A stretch of 64,000 bases of DNA from Superficieibacter electus (GCF_002915575.1 NZ_PQGD01000024.1:1-64000), one strand, 5' to 3'; positions 10,499 to 19,832 are shown, numbered from the stretch's first letter. Numbers and translations: made by a program. Notes: generated by a model not told the origin, from the letters alone.

Positions 10499-11449
10499 AT
10501 GCAGATCCTGTTGGCCAACCCGCGTGGTTTTTGCGCCGGGGTAGACCGCGCTATCAGCATTGTTGAGAACGCGCTGGTGATTTACGGCGCGCCAATTTAC
10601 GTTCGTCACGAAGTGGTCCATAACCGCTACGTGGTCGACAGCCTGCGCGAGCGCGGCGCGATCTTTATTGAGCAAATCAGCGAAGTACCTGATGGCGCAA
10701 TCCTGATTTTCTCCGCTCACGGCGTTTCTCAGGCGGTGCGTAACGAAGCCAAAAGCCGTGACTTAACGGTTTTCGACGCCACCTGTCCGCTGGTGACCAA
10801 AGTGCATATGGAAGTGGCGCGCGCCAGCCGTCGCGGCGAAGAGTCTATTCTTATCGGCCACGCCGGGCATCCGGAAGTGGAAGGCACGATGGGCCAGTAC
10901 AGCAACCCGCAAGGGGGGATGTATCTGGTGGAATCGCCGGAAGATGTATGGACGCTGGATATTAAAAACGACGCCAAACTGTCGTTTATGACCCAGACCA
11001 CGCTCTCCGTGGATGACACATCCGACGTTATCGACGCCCTCCGTGAACGTTTTCCGAAAATCGTCGGCCCGCGGAAAGATGATATTTGCTACGCGACCAC
11101 CAACCGTCAGGAAGCCGTACGCGCGCTGGCGGAACAGGCAGATGTCGTGCTGGTGGTAGGGTCGAAAAACTCCTCTAACTCGAATCGTCTGGCTGAACTG
11201 GCACAGCGCATGGGCAAAGCCGCGTACCTGATTGATGATGCGAGCGATATTCAGGAAGCCTGGGTGAGCGGGGCTAACTGCGTGGGTGTTACCGCCGGTG
11301 CATCGGCTCCGGATATTCTGGTGCAGAATGTGATCGCGCGTCTTCAGGCGCTTGGCGGCGGGGAAGCCATTCCGCTGGCAGGACGTGAAGAAAACATCGT
11401 CTTTGAAGTGCCGAAAGAGCTGCGTGTGGACGTGCGTGAAGTCGACTAA
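10499..11449 (+). CDS. ispH: 4-hydroxy-3-methylbut-2-enyl diphosphate reductase
   Basis: This 316-residue iron-sulfur enzyme performs the last step of the MEP isoprenoid pathway, reducing HMBPP to IPP and DMAPP. The three conserved cluster-binding cysteines appear in PRGFCAG (Cys12), FDATCPLV (about Cys96) and [11 protein letters not shown] (about Cys197). The start ATG follows fkpB directly. The stop codon abuts the stop codon of the convergent LysR-family gene with no intervening base. In E. coli and Salmonella the next gene is rihC, which is absent here. Confidence 0.97.
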   Translation: MQILLANPRGFCAGVDRAISIVENALVIYGAPIYVRHEVVHNRYVVDSLRERGAIFIEQISEVPDGAILIFSAHGVSQAVRNEAKSRDLTVFDATCPLVTKVHMEVARASRRGEESILIGHAGHPEVEGTMGQYSNPQGGMYLVESPEDVWTLDIKNDAKLSFMTQTTLSVDDTSDVIDALRERFPKIVGPRKDDICYATTNRQEAVRALAEQADVVLVVGSKNSSNSNRLAELAQRMGKAAYLIDDASDIQEAWVSGANCVGVTAGASAPDILVQNVIARLQALGGGEAIPLAGREENIVFEVPKELRVDVREVD

Positions 11450-12355
11450 TTATCCCTTTTCCGCCATCTTTCGACTGAGATAATCAATCATTGCCCGCAT
11501 TCTGGCGGGCATATGTTTATTACTCGCCCACAGTAACCAAAGCTGGCCGGAATAGCTGCTGATAAACTCCCAATCCGCTAGCACCTGTACGATTTCACCC
11601 TGTGCCAGCGCATCGCGGGCGGTAAACAGCGGCAGGCTACCAATACCTGAATGTTGTTTTACCGCATCAAGTCTTACACCGGTATGGTTAGCGGCGTAGC
11701 GTCCGTGTGTCTGAATAGTTTCTGTTTTTCCATCACGGCGAAACTTCCAGCGTGCATCGGCAGGTGATTCCCCGAGACTGATACAGCTATGAACACGTAA
11801 GTCCTGCGGCGTTTGCGGCGTGCCGTATTGCTGCAAATATGCCGGGGTGGCGCAAATAATATGAGTTACAGGCATCAGTGGTTTGCCGTGCAGTCCTGGC
11901 GAGGGTGAAGAGGTGATCCGCAGCGCCAGGTCGATGCCGTCATCCACAAAGTCCAGATAACGGTCTTCGAGCCGCAGGCAGACATCAATTTTGGGATAGC
12001 AGTTAAAAAACTCCAGCATCAACGGATGGATAACAAAACGGCCCACCGCTTTTGGCACGCTGAGCGTCAGCCTGCCCTGCGCCACTTCCTGCTCGCTACT
12101 GGCAGAATCCACGGCCTCACGCGCCGCCTCCAGCATCGCCCTGGCATGTTCATACACCGGTCTGCCCACGTCGCTCAGGCGCAGCTTGCGCGTGGTTCGG
12201 TGCAATAATTTGCAGCCCATTTCCTGTTCCAGTCGCGAGATGCTGCGGCTGACCGCCGACGGGGTGATCCCACACTGGCGGGCCACCGCTGAAAAGCTCT
12301 CCTGTTCGACCACATGAACAAAAAGCGCCAAATCGGGAAGTAAAGTGATGTTCAT
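11450..12355 (-). CDS. LysR-family transcriptional regulator
   Basis: This is a 301-residue LysR-type regulator. The winged helix-turn-helix is at residues 1-60 (FSAVARQCGITPSAVSRSIS), followed by the linker helix and the effector-binding domain with periplasmic-binding-protein fold (about 90-295). I take the ATG at 12355 (MNITLLPDLALF), because an upstream extension in the same frame has no family homology. It is divergent from an AlaX-type gene, 92 bp apart, with a palindrome between them, so that gene is its likely target, and autoregulation is likely. The inducer is unknown. The pair occupies the position of rihC in E. coli. Confidence 0.88.
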   Translation of the reverse strand: MNITLLPDLALFVHVVEQESFSAVARQCGITPSAVSRSISRLEQEMGCKLLHRTTRKLRLSDVGRPVYEHARAMLEAAREAVDSASSEQEVAQGRLTLSVPKAVGRFVIHPLMLEFFNCYPKIDVCLRLEDRYLDFVDDGIDLALRITSSPSPGLHGKPLMPVTHIICATPAYLQQYGTPQTPQDLRVHSCISLGESPADARWKFRRDGKTETIQTHGRYAANHTGVRLDAVKQHSGIGSLPLFTARDALAQGEIVQVLADWEFISSYSGQLWLLWASNKHMPARMRAMIDYLSRKMAEKG

Positions 12356-12366
12356 TTGTGCCTGGT

Positions 12367-12380
12367 ATGCAAAAGTGCAT
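12367..12380. promoter_or_regulatory. Palindrome between divergent LysR and AlaX genes
   Basis: ATGCA-AAAG-TGCAT is a perfect dyad 11 bp upstream of the LysR-gene start. A LysR-type regulator usually binds such a dyad in the divergent promoter region. That this is its site is inferred from position only. Confidence 0.4.
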
Positions 12381-12447
12381 TGAAGGTTTGAGGGATTATC
12401 ATCATTGCAGATATCAATATACTGTACTGCCAACAAGGAGAACAACC

Positions 12448-13077
12448 ATGACCGAACGCCTGTATTACACCAGCGACGCCCTTACGGGGCATGCGCAGGT
12501 GATAAACGTCACTCCTGATGAGGAAGGTCGTTATATGATCGAACTGGATAAAACCCTTTTTCATCCGCAGGGGGGAGGGCAACCGGCGGACCGTGGGCAG
12601 ATAGCGGGCATAACGGTTGAAGGCGTCGTACAGCGCGATGACCGCATTGTACATCTTCTGGCTGAGCCGCTGGCGACGGGAGAGGTTGAGATGCGTGTTG
12701 ATGCCACGACTCGCCTGCAACACGCTCGCCTGCATTCCGCCGGACACTTAATTGGTCTGGCAGGAGAACAGTGTGGCTGGCGTCCCGTTAAAGCGCATCA
12801 CTGGCCCGGAGAAGGAAAGATCACGTTCGCAGCTTCTGGCCACGCCGCTCAGCCAGAGGTCAGCATGCTACTGACGCTGATTCATCAGTGGCTGGCAGAC
12901 GACCTTCCCCGGCATATTTCATGTGAGGACGGTTTGCGAATGGTCAGCTTCGGGGATTTACTTGCGTATCCCTGTGGCGGAACGCATGTCGCGAATCTTG
13001 CGGCCGTCGGAGAGGTTGAAATCACGCAGATAAAAGTAAAAAAAGGCCAGCTGCTGGTGAGTTATACCCTGGCATAA
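12448..13077 (+). CDS. AlaX-type alanyl-tRNA editing protein
   Basis: This 209-residue protein is homologous to the editing domain of alanyl-tRNA synthetase. The zinc-binding motifs are HARLH (His92, His96) and CGGTH (Cys176, His180); FHPQGGGQPADRG is the conserved glycine-rich loop. Free-standing AlaX proteins hydrolyse Ser or Gly mischarged on tRNA-Ala in trans. I chose the ATG at 12448 because AAGGAG lies 7-8 bases upstream and homology begins there; an earlier in-frame ATG (12358) lacks both. It is divergent from, and probably controlled by, the adjacent LysR regulator. Related proteins may have other acyl-transfer substrates, so the tRNA role is inferred from the family. Confidence 0.82.
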   Translation: MTERLYYTSDALTGHAQVINVTPDEEGRYMIELDKTLFHPQGGGQPADRGQIAGITVEGVVQRDDRIVHLLAEPLATGEVEMRVDATTRLQHARLHSAGHLIGLAGEQCGWRPVKAHHWPGEGKITFAASGHAAQPEVSMLLTLIHQWLADDLPRHISCEDGLRMVSFGDLLAYPCGGTHVANLAAVGEVEITQIKVKKGQLLVSYTLA

Positions 13078-13126
13078 GAAAAGGACCTGCCACAATGCGA
13101 CGAGTGCCAGTTCACCGGAACGTACC

Positions 13127-13153
13127 GGTATCTCGTCAGGGCGACGAGATACC
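13127..13153. terminator. Strong hairpin between convergent genes
   Basis: A perfect 11-bp inverted repeat (GGTATCTCGTC / GACGAGATACC) with a five-base loop sits between the convergent AlaX-type and isomerase-like genes. There is no T-run on either side, so it is a weak candidate for intrinsic termination but may end transcription or protect mRNA ends. Confidence 0.5.
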
Positions 13154-13161
13154 GAAAATCA

Positions 13162-14907
13162 CTACCTGACAATGGCTTTCATTGTGGCAAGCTTCTGACC
13201 GATTCCTTCTCCCCAGGGCGAAATACGATATTTCCCTACGGCCGCGGGGATAATAAAGGTTTCGGCATAATGCACAATAAACGGCTCGAACGCATTATCC
13301 GGACTGTCCACGAGGGCTTCTGTTCCTTCTACCAGGTTAAGAACATTGACGCCGCCGCCAGTGTCATGGATGACCGGCGAGGTAAACCAGTGGCGTCGGG
13401 TTTCAATAAACTCACGCTCATGTAAGCCGGTTTGCTCCTCACACCAGCCATCGCCTTCGGCAACCGGTGTAAACTGATTAACCAGGTGTGCTTTGACCCA
13501 GTCGGTATCACGCTGCCAGTCGATGACTTTTGCGCCGTGTTGCAGATGCACCGGACGTGGCAGACCGTCCATCCCCTTGCGTCCCCAGTCCCACAGTTTA
13601 AAGGTGAAAATGTAGGGGGTGGCGCTGATTTCCAGCACCATGGCTCCTGCCCCGGAGCAGTGAACCGTTCCGGCGGGGATCAGAAAATGATCGTGTTTAC
13701 GTGCCGGAAAGCGATTAACAAACTTTTCATCGTCAAACGCGCTTTCACCCCGTTCCGCCGCTGCCAGTGACGCCAGCATCTCCTGTGGATCAATACCGGC
13801 TTTAGTTCCCAGATACACTTCTGCCCCGGCTTCGGCCTCCAGCATGTAATAACTTTCATCCTGGGTGTAATGCATACCAAAGGTCTGCTGAATATAGTCA
13901 GTCAGCGGATGCACCTGAAAACTCAGGTTTTGCCCGCCAATGGTGTCGAGAAAATCAAAGCGAATCGGAAACTCTGCGCCAAAGCGGGCGTGGACTTTTT
14001 CTCCCAGTAACGCACGAGGATAGAGCAGAACCAGATCCTGCGAGGGGATTTCGATACGGATCTCGCCAAAACGCAGCAGCAGGCTGTTTTCTTCCGGCAC
14101 ACAGTCGAAGCACCAGGCGTAGTTAGGCTGAGCAGGATCAAGGTCGAACGTTTTTTTCATCCACTGGCCGCCCCAAATGCCGGGGTCGAAGAAAGGCACG
14201 ACGCGAAAAGGACGCTGCGTGGTTTTCTCCAGACCATATCGCAACGCATCTCCGCCGATCATGGCTGGCGCACCGGCCTGCGTGGTATCCAGTAAATAAT
14301 CGGTGCGTTGAAGTAATGGGGTCTTATGACGATCAAAGACGCGCCATTCGATAAAGTACGCCCGCTTATAGCGGCGCAGGATATCTTCATGCTCGTTGTG
14401 CGCCCCCCAGTTACCTAATTCGCCGCTGCGCATGCGTTGCTGTATTTCCCAGCGGGGCAGATCGGCGTAGAGCAGAATATCACCAGGGTGCACCAGCGCT
14501 GCGCCGGGTCCGTAGACGATGACCAGGCCACTTTGCTGCATATCAACCTGATGGCGTAACCGGGCTAATGCATCGGCATCAAAAAAAGCACTCAGCGAGT
14601 GGCAGGAGAGTACGCCGAATACCCGATCGTCGGTAATATGATGGGCCAGCTCGGCGCTTAATGCGGCGGCGGATTTACGGGCCGTTTCACTATTAAGAAT
14701 GAGCGAAGCGCCCAGGGCTGGCAGCACATTTTCCTCCAGCTCCTGCAGGCGCACGCCGGGGTAACAATCCATCACCAGGACCGTTTTTTCGCCACTCGCG
14801 CAGCGGGCTTTCAGTTGTCTGATAATCTGCGCCCAGCCTTGCCATGCCTGCTGGTCAAAACCGCTGACCGTCACTTCAGGAAACTTGTCGTAATTTGATT
14901 TTCTCAT
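13162..14907 (-). CDS. Mannose-6-phosphate isomerase-like protein with extra N-terminal domain (paralog 1)
   Basis: This 581-residue protein has a C-terminal class I mannose-6-phosphate isomerase domain (about 235-581). The zinc ligands fit those of E. coli ManA: Gln331 and His333 in LSFQVHP, Glu351 in QDESYY, and His416 in IPAGTVHCSGAG. About 230 N-terminal residues (for example KTVLVMDCYPGVR and YGPGAALVHPGD) are not found in ManA and have no function I recognise. The start at 14907 follows GAGGAGG with one base between it and the stop of the GH38 gene, so it is the last gene of the EIIABC-GH38-isomerase operon. It probably converts released mannose-6-phosphate, or a related hexose phosphate, to the ketose phosphate. 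The gene at 26610-28358 is a close paralog over its whole length. Confidence 0.8.
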   Translation of the reverse strand: MRKSNYDKFPEVTVSGFDQQAWQGWAQIIRQLKARCASGEKTVLVMDCYPGVRLQELEENVLPALGASLILNSETARKSAAALSAELAHHITDDRVFGVLSCHSLSAFFDADALARLRHQVDMQQSGLVIVYGPGAALVHPGDILLYADLPRWEIQQRMRSGELGNWGAHNEHEDILRRYKRAYFIEWRVFDRHKTPLLQRTDYLLDTTQAGAPAMIGGDALRYGLEKTTQRPFRVVPFFDPGIWGGQWMKKTFDLDPAQPNYAWCFDCVPEENSLLLRFGEIRIEIPSQDLVLLYPRALLGEKVHARFGAEFPIRFDFLDTIGGQNLSFQVHPLTDYIQQTFGMHYTQDESYYMLEAEAGAEVYLGTKAGIDPQEMLASLAAAERGESAFDDEKFVNRFPARKHDHFLIPAGTVHCSGAGAMVLEISATPYIFTFKLWDWGRKGMDGLPRPVHLQHGAKVIDWQRDTDWVKAHLVNQFTPVAEGDGWCEEQTGLHEREFIETRRHWFTSPVIHDTGGGVNVLNLVEGTEALVDSPDNAFEPFIVHYAETFIIPAAVGKYRISPWGEGIGQKLATMKAIVR

Positions 14908-14908
14908 T

Positions 14909-17563
14909 TCAACATACCTCCTCAAACACGACGGCCAGGGTCAGATAGTCTCTAGCGGCAATAGTGACATTTTCGCTAAGGAGGGAGAGCCGTTCTTCGC
15001 GCAGAGAGAGTTGATAACGCTGATGAGGTTGAGCAATATTCAGCGCCAGCGGCTCCGGCTTGTCGCCAGGATTAAACACCCGCAGGATCACTTCGCGCGG
15101 ATTGTTCCCCGGTTTACATAAACTCAGAACAAGCTGCGCGTTCGCCAGCGCGATAAATTGCGCGTCAGGAATAAGGGGGGATTTCGCTAACGGAATAGTG
15201 AACCTTTCCAGTCGTTCTTCAAACGTATTTAAGGTCTGCATCTGGTAGGTAAGATGCCGCTCGCGGTAGCGATCGCACAGTTTTAGCAGTGCAGCATCGG
15301 CGAGGTTATCATCCAGCACCAGCGCATAGTCAAACGTCAGGGATTTGAGTAACTGGGCATCGGGCGTCTCCACGACTTTATTATTGATGCCAGAAGCGCG
15401 GCCCGGACGCCATGGGGTGTCGTCTCTTCCCAGCAGGCCCGTGCTGCGAAAAAGCGTCAGGGCAATGCTATTTTCGTCAGGTAACACCTCGTACTCTTTA
15501 ATTCCCTGTGTTATTACGCCCATTGTCGCGTGATCCTCACGCAGGCAGACCATGTTTTCCATGGTGTAAATCGGCATCGGTTTTTCCACAAAACCGTTCT
15601 CGCGCCACCCTTGCAGGTAGCGGCTACGGGTTTCGCGTTTAATCAGCGAAAAGCCCTGATCGGCCCAGGAGAAGGCCGGGTTGTCGATCGGCGTTTTAAT
15701 CTGTACCCGCAGACGGTGATCGACAGCCTCATTAACCAACTGATGACGCACGCGCACCACAGACTCCTGCTGACGCAGTTCCAGAGTGGTGGTGATGGTC
15801 ATTGGCTGTAAAGGCTCCCCAGCGAGGCGGGCTGGCATATTCAGCGGAATAGCGATCGTCGATGCCAGCGTCATTCGGGCAGTCAGCGGGCTGGTTTCAG
15901 TGCTTATCAGGCGGAATTTACCAGCAAACAAATCGTTGTCACCCGGCAGGGGCGCAAAATCAAATTCATCGCCGTTATCGCCACATTCGCTAAAACGCAG
16001 CACATCTTCGACCCGCTGGCCGGTAAGGCGATTTTCAAGGATCAACGCACCCTGGCTGAGGGTCAGACGGTAACGCTCATTCTCAATAGTGTCGGCGCTG
16101 GATGAGGTTAAAACCGGGCAGGCGACGCCTTCTTTTACCGTCAGCGTCTGGTAACCCAGCCCCTGCATCGGCGGTACGCGCAGCAGGATTTCGCTGCGGT
16201 AATAATCATCAACGGATTGCAGTTTTTCCCCTTCAGCCGTCACGATGACAATCTGCCCGCCATCAAGCTGTTGCTGGCTGACAATCGTGCTGTCAATCAC
16301 GGTATCGCCATGATAGAGCGTGATGTTCTTATCCCGGCTGAAAATCACGGCCTGTACCACGCCATCCAGCGCAGAGATATCGCTGTTGAAGACCACCAGA
16401 ATCTGACTATGCCCGGTGTGCTGGCTAATCTGATAGCTGATTTTTTTCTTCAGCAGATTAATCAGGCTTAATGCCGAGCGTTCAACGCTGACCAGGCGAT
16501 GCATATTGTTCTGGTTAACCGCATCGGCATTAGAAGCTTCGATTCCGTTGTGTGCGTGCGCGGAGAACACTTTTTTCCACATCTCATGGATAAGGGGCGC
16601 AGGCCAGGAGACACCGAGCAGGGCGGCAATGGCGGTCAGTGGCTCAAGCTGGTCGAGCAACAGACGCTCGGTCTGCCAGGTCTGGCGCTTCAGATCGTAG
16701 CGGGTGGAGTGGCAGGTGCGGTGAATGCGTGATTTCTGGCAGGCAAAAAGCTCCCCCTCCAGCGTATGAGTGAACTCAGTAGTTGACCAGACATCGCGCA
16801 TATAGGACTCGTAGTCTGCCATGGTAAAGTGCCACGGCAGATCCTGCTGATTCAGTCTGGCAACCGTGGCCGGAAAAGTGGCGTTGGGCAGGACCTGATC
16901 GCCGCCGCAGGGCAGCAGGACTTTATCGGTAGCCGTGTTCATTTTACTGAGTTGATCAAGGATCGGCAGCAAACGCCCTTTCAGGTAACCCTCGTCAGCA
17001 CTGAGAAATTTACCCGGACCATAGCCGTAATAGAGGTAGTTCATCGCCACGCTTTTTTGGTTGGGCGAGCGCCAGTGCATATTCAGATTGCCGTTAATCT
17101 GATCGGTATACACCCCGCGTTGTAGCACGCAGTAATCAATGCCCAAATCGCGGAAAATCGATGGCAGGTAGCAGTGCTGACCAAAGATATCCGGCAGATA
17201 GCCGACGTTCATGCTGTGGCCAAATTGTTCCGCCGTGGCGATGCCATATTGCAGATTACGGATCAGGGACTCACTGCGGATCAGTAAAGAATCGCACTGG
17301 GTATACCACGGCCCGACAAACAGACGCCGCTGCGAAATCAGGGCTTTCAGACGTTCGGCATTCTCCGGACGGATTTGTAAATAGTCATCCAGCACAATGG
17401 CCAGCCCGTCGAAGGTATAACTGGTAAACATGGGATCGGATTCCAGCAGATTGAGCAGATAGTCGATATTTTCTATCAGCAGAATGTGGGAATCTTCACA
17501 GGTGAAATACCACTCTGCGTCCCAGTGGCAATGCGCCACCACATAAACCTCTTTCTTACGCAT
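14909..17563 (-). CDS. GH38 alpha-mannosidase-like glycosidase (MngB-related)
   Basis: This 884-residue cytoplasmic protein is homologous over its full length to E. coli MngB, which hydrolyses 6-phospho-mannosyl-glycerate. Zinc-site residues appear in HCHWDAEW (His13, Asp15). The nucleophile is Asp125 in GYLPDIFG, and a likely acid/base is Asp222 in LLPCGGDQ. Two sites differ from MngB as I remember it: PNGHDQ has become PCGGDQ, and the second zinc-site motif HAHDSIG is HAHNGIE (His338, Asn339). The gene lies between the EIIABC permease (12 bp upstream) and an isomerase, so the substrate is probably a 6-phosphorylated alpha-mannoside delivered by that permease. The substitutions suggest a different aglycone or linkage. 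Confidence 0.85.
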   Translation of the reverse strand: MRKKEVYVVAHCHWDAEWYFTCEDSHILLIENIDYLLNLLESDPMFTSYTFDGLAIVLDDYLQIRPENAERLKALISQRRLFVGPWYTQCDSLLIRSESLIRNLQYGIATAEQFGHSMNVGYLPDIFGQHCYLPSIFRDLGIDYCVLQRGVYTDQINGNLNMHWRSPNQKSVAMNYLYYGYGPGKFLSADEGYLKGRLLPILDQLSKMNTATDKVLLPCGGDQVLPNATFPATVARLNQQDLPWHFTMADYESYMRDVWSTTEFTHTLEGELFACQKSRIHRTCHSTRYDLKRQTWQTERLLLDQLEPLTAIAALLGVSWPAPLIHEMWKKVFSAHAHNGIEASNADAVNQNNMHRLVSVERSALSLINLLKKKISYQISQHTGHSQILVVFNSDISALDGVVQAVIFSRDKNITLYHGDTVIDSTIVSQQQLDGGQIVIVTAEGEKLQSVDDYYRSEILLRVPPMQGLGYQTLTVKEGVACPVLTSSSADTIENERYRLTLSQGALILENRLTGQRVEDVLRFSECGDNGDEFDFAPLPGDNDLFAGKFRLISTETSPLTARMTLASTIAIPLNMPARLAGEPLQPMTITTTLELRQQESVVRVRHQLVNEAVDHRLRVQIKTPIDNPAFSWADQGFSLIKRETRSRYLQGWRENGFVEKPMPIYTMENMVCLREDHATMGVITQGIKEYEVLPDENSIALTLFRSTGLLGRDDTPWRPGRASGINNKVVETPDAQLLKSLTFDYALVLDDNLADAALLKLCDRYRERHLTYQMQTLNTFEERLERFTIPLAKSPLIPDAQFIALANAQLVLSLCKPGNNPREVILRVFNPGDKPEPLALNIAQPHQRYQLSLREERLSLLSENVTIAARDYLTLAVVFEEVC

Positions 17564-17575
17564 TTTACTTCCCTG

Positions 17576-19534
17576 TTAATGGATGATGATCTTACCGCGC
17601 TTAATTAACTGATAGCGTACCAGTACGTTTGCCAGCGCAATAAAAATGACGCCGGAGAACATCCCGGCCAGATAGGCCGGAAGATGTTCCACCAGCGGCC
17701 AGCCCCAGATAGCGGGCAGGGGGAACCACTGCACCGAGCCGAGACTAATAGCAATAATCGCGCCCAGCACTGCGCCAAGGATGTTGATAGAAATGGTGAT
17801 CACCGGATTCTTTAACATGAACGGAATCGCCCCCTCACCGATGGCTAAAAAGCCGAGGATCAACGAAGTGGTACCGGTAATACGTTGGTTGGCATCAAAC
17901 ACCCGCTGACGAACAATGTATTTGTCAATCACTGTTGCCAGACCAATCCCGATCGGTGGAATAACGATGCCTAACGTGCGGGCGGTCAGTGGGAAGATAT
18001 GATCCGCGGCGAGGCCAATGGCGATGGCACCGGCAGATTTATTGACCGGTCCGCCTAAATCGAACGCTGTCAGTGAGGCAATAATCGCCGCCAGAGTCAA
18101 CGCACTGCCGTTACCGTGGTTGATGATAAATTGCTGGAAGAACTGATTGAGGCTCCCGAAGACCGGATCGACAAAATAGAAGTTAATAAAGAACAGTATC
18201 AGCACCGTAAGACCGGGAACGATCAGCATCGGTTTCATGGCCTGCAAATGTTTATGCAGCCGAATATGGCGATTGAGATAATTGGCGATGATGCCTGCCA
18301 GCATGCCGAGGATCAGCGCGCCGAGAAAACCGGAAGGTATGCCGCCACTGACGGCCCAGAAGGTATAGTGCAATCCGGCGGCAAACGCGCCGCCGATAAA
18401 GCCCGGCACCAGCCCCGGTCTGTCCGCTATGCTATAAGCCATATAGGCGGCAAATACCGGATACATGAACTTCATGATCATGTTGCCGTAGAGCGTCAGG
18501 AAGTGACAAATGACCAGCAGGGTATTGGTGTGCGTGGCGAATGTAGCGTTGCCAATATCGGTGACGCCAAAAATACTGGCGGCAAGCTGCCCGATACCGA
18601 TCATCAGACCCCCTGCGACGATCACCGGGATCATGTAAGAGATGCCGCTGGAGACGCCCATATAAAGCTGAGAAAGAAAGCCCTGTTTTTGGCCTTCCGG
18701 GCGCTCGTCGGTTTCACTTGCCGCCGTCACGATACCATCAGGATGATGAAGTAGCCTCTCGATTAATCCTTCGGCATTTTTCAGCGGCTCTGATACCGAC
18801 GTGGCGACAAAAGGTTTACCGTTAAAACGCGCTTTACCCTTTGGCGGCAGGGACGCGGCGAATATCACCCCTTCGGCCTGCCTGATTTGCGTCTCATTGA
18901 CCGCATCCTCAATGCCACTCGCGCCCTGTTTTTCACTGTATACGGTCACCCCGCAGGCGGCACCGGCTTTTTCCAGCGCTTCTGCGGCCATATATGTATG
19001 CGCAATGCCCGCAGAGCAGGAGGTAATGACAATGATGCTTTTACCAGTATCGTTGACCAGCGAATGCGACTGCGTGGTTTCCGCGCTATCCAGCAGAGAG
19101 AGGAATTCCGCTGTCGATTGTGCCTGCTTGAGTGCTAAAACATTTTCTTCATTCATCAGCGCCGTACTGAGCGCCGACAGTAAGCGTAAATGGCCTGCAT
19201 CATCTTGCTCTGGCACGGCCAGTAAAAAAACTAAATCGACCTTATCTTCACCGTCCATCGTCGGCCAGTCCTCAACAGGCCGGGTAAGGCGGGCGACGGC
19301 GAAAGCCGGGTGGATAACGGTATCTGATTTACCATGAGGGATGGCAATACCTTGTTCAAAGCCGGTTTCAGAAAGGCTTTCCCGCTGCCAGACCGCCTGT
19401 AAAAAACGGTCTTTGTCGCTGATTTTACCGAGGTTAAACAAGCGCTGGCTTAACTGTTCAAGGATCTCCGTGCGGTTTTGCCAGGGGCTATCCAGGACAA
19501 TCAGATCGGGGGATGTGACGTGACTTAATATCAT
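17576..19534 (-). CDS. PTS fructose-family EIIABC permease (MngA/FrwABC-like)
   Basis: This 652-residue multidomain permease imports and phosphorylates a sugar. EIIA is at about 1-150 with the phosphorylated His67 (IAIPHGK). EIIB is at about 165-265 with active Cys173 (ITSCSAGIAHTYMAAEAL). EIIC is at about 290-650, with eight to ten membrane segments. The start at 19534 follows GGAGG; an in-frame extension to 19564 is not supported. It heads the operon EIIABC, GH38, isomerase. The same order (permease, then GH38) is seen in E. coli mngAB for mannosylglycerate, but sequence alone does not define the substrate. Its promoter carries an operator shared with the other operons of the island. Confidence 0.87.
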   Translation of the reverse strand: MILSHVTSPDLIVLDSPWQNRTEILEQLSQRLFNLGKISDKDRFLQAVWQRESLSETGFEQGIAIPHGKSDTVIHPAFAVARLTRPVEDWPTMDGEDKVDLVFLLAVPEQDDAGHLRLLSALSTALMNEENVLALKQAQSTAEFLSLLDSAETTQSHSLVNDTGKSIIVITSCSAGIAHTYMAAEALEKAGAACGVTVYSEKQGASGIEDAVNETQIRQAEGVIFAASLPPKGKARFNGKPFVATSVSEPLKNAEGLIERLLHHPDGIVTAASETDERPEGQKQGFLSQLYMGVSSGISYMIPVIVAGGLMIGIGQLAASIFGVTDIGNATFATHTNTLLVICHFLTLYGNMIMKFMYPVFAAYMAYSIADRPGLVPGFIGGAFAAGLHYTFWAVSGGIPSGFLGALILGMLAGIIANYLNRHIRLHKHLQAMKPMLIVPGLTVLILFFINFYFVDPVFGSLNQFFQQFIINHGNGSALTLAAIIASLTAFDLGGPVNKSAGAIAIGLAADHIFPLTARTLGIVIPPIGIGLATVIDKYIVRQRVFDANQRITGTTSLILGFLAIGEGAIPFMLKNPVITISINILGAVLGAIIAISLGSVQWFPLPAIWGWPLVEHLPAYLAGMFSGVIFIALANVLVRYQLIKRGKIIIH

Positions 19535-19575
19535 GCTGCCTCCGTTACGTGAGCGTGATTCCATGTCAACGTCAC

Positions 19576-19604
19576 ATTACACACCAGGTTAATCGATTAA
19601 TCTC
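19576..19604 (-). promoter_or_regulatory. Likely promoter of the EIIABC-GH38-isomerase operon
   Basis: On the minus strand TGTAAT (19581-19576) fits a -10 element, with a 17-bp spacer and a poor -35 (GAGATT). The operator palindrome 19587-19602 fills the spacer, which would allow direct steric repression. The weak -35 suggests the need for an activator. Confidence 0.5.
19587..19602. promoter_or_regulatory. LacI-type operator, EIIABC operon
   Basis: GGTTAATCGATTAATC is a near-perfect palindrome centred on CG. The same 16-mer, sometimes in the opposite orientation, recurs at 19775, 28386 and, with one more mismatch, 28508, always before genes of this island. The MalI-like regulator at 28547-29554 is the natural candidate to bind it. 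Confidence 0.72.
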
Positions 19605-19617
19605 AGGTAAAATGAGT

Positions 19618-19639
19618 GGTAAATGTGATTAACCTGTCA
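19618..19639. promoter_or_regulatory. Second conserved element (operator half or CRP-like)
   Basis: GGTAAATGTGATTAACC begins 15 bp after the operator at 19587-19602. An equivalent element (GGTTAACGCGATTAACC) lies at the same distance before the second isomerase operon. The part TGTGATTAACCTGTCA (19624-19639) also resembles a CRP site at eight of ten positions and would be centred near -62 of the proposed EIIABC promoter. Whether it binds the repressor, CRP or both is open. Confidence 0.45.
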
Positions 19640-19774
19640 AAGTCATAAAAAACGTGATGATGACGCTGGCGGTAACGTCTGTCGTGCAAACATGCGGTTA
19701 ACTCAGCCATTAACCTCTTGCCGAACGCCAGAAGCATGCCTGCTGCCAGGGTAAAATAGTGATCCATCCCTCAG

Positions 19775-19799
19775 GATTAATCGATTAACCTGCTATTAT
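19775..19799 (+). promoter_or_regulatory. Operator and promoter of the cupin isomerase operon
   Basis: GATTAATCGATTAACC (19775-19790) lies directly before an extended -10 (TGCTATTAT, 19791-19799), 33 bp upstream of the first cupin gene. As at the opposite end of this 298-bp divergent region, the operator occupies the -35/-10 spacer. A weaker relative of the motif (GGTTAA-N8-TTAACC) lies at 19694-19713. Confidence 0.65.
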
Positions 19800-19832
19800 T
19801 TTATCGCTGTTCTCCTTGGGCCGGAGAAAAAT

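Noticed and set aside
18116-18754. A 212-codon frame antisense to the EIIABC gene
   Set aside because: It is a shadow of the EIIC and EIIB coding sequence; the sense frame has clear PTS motifs.
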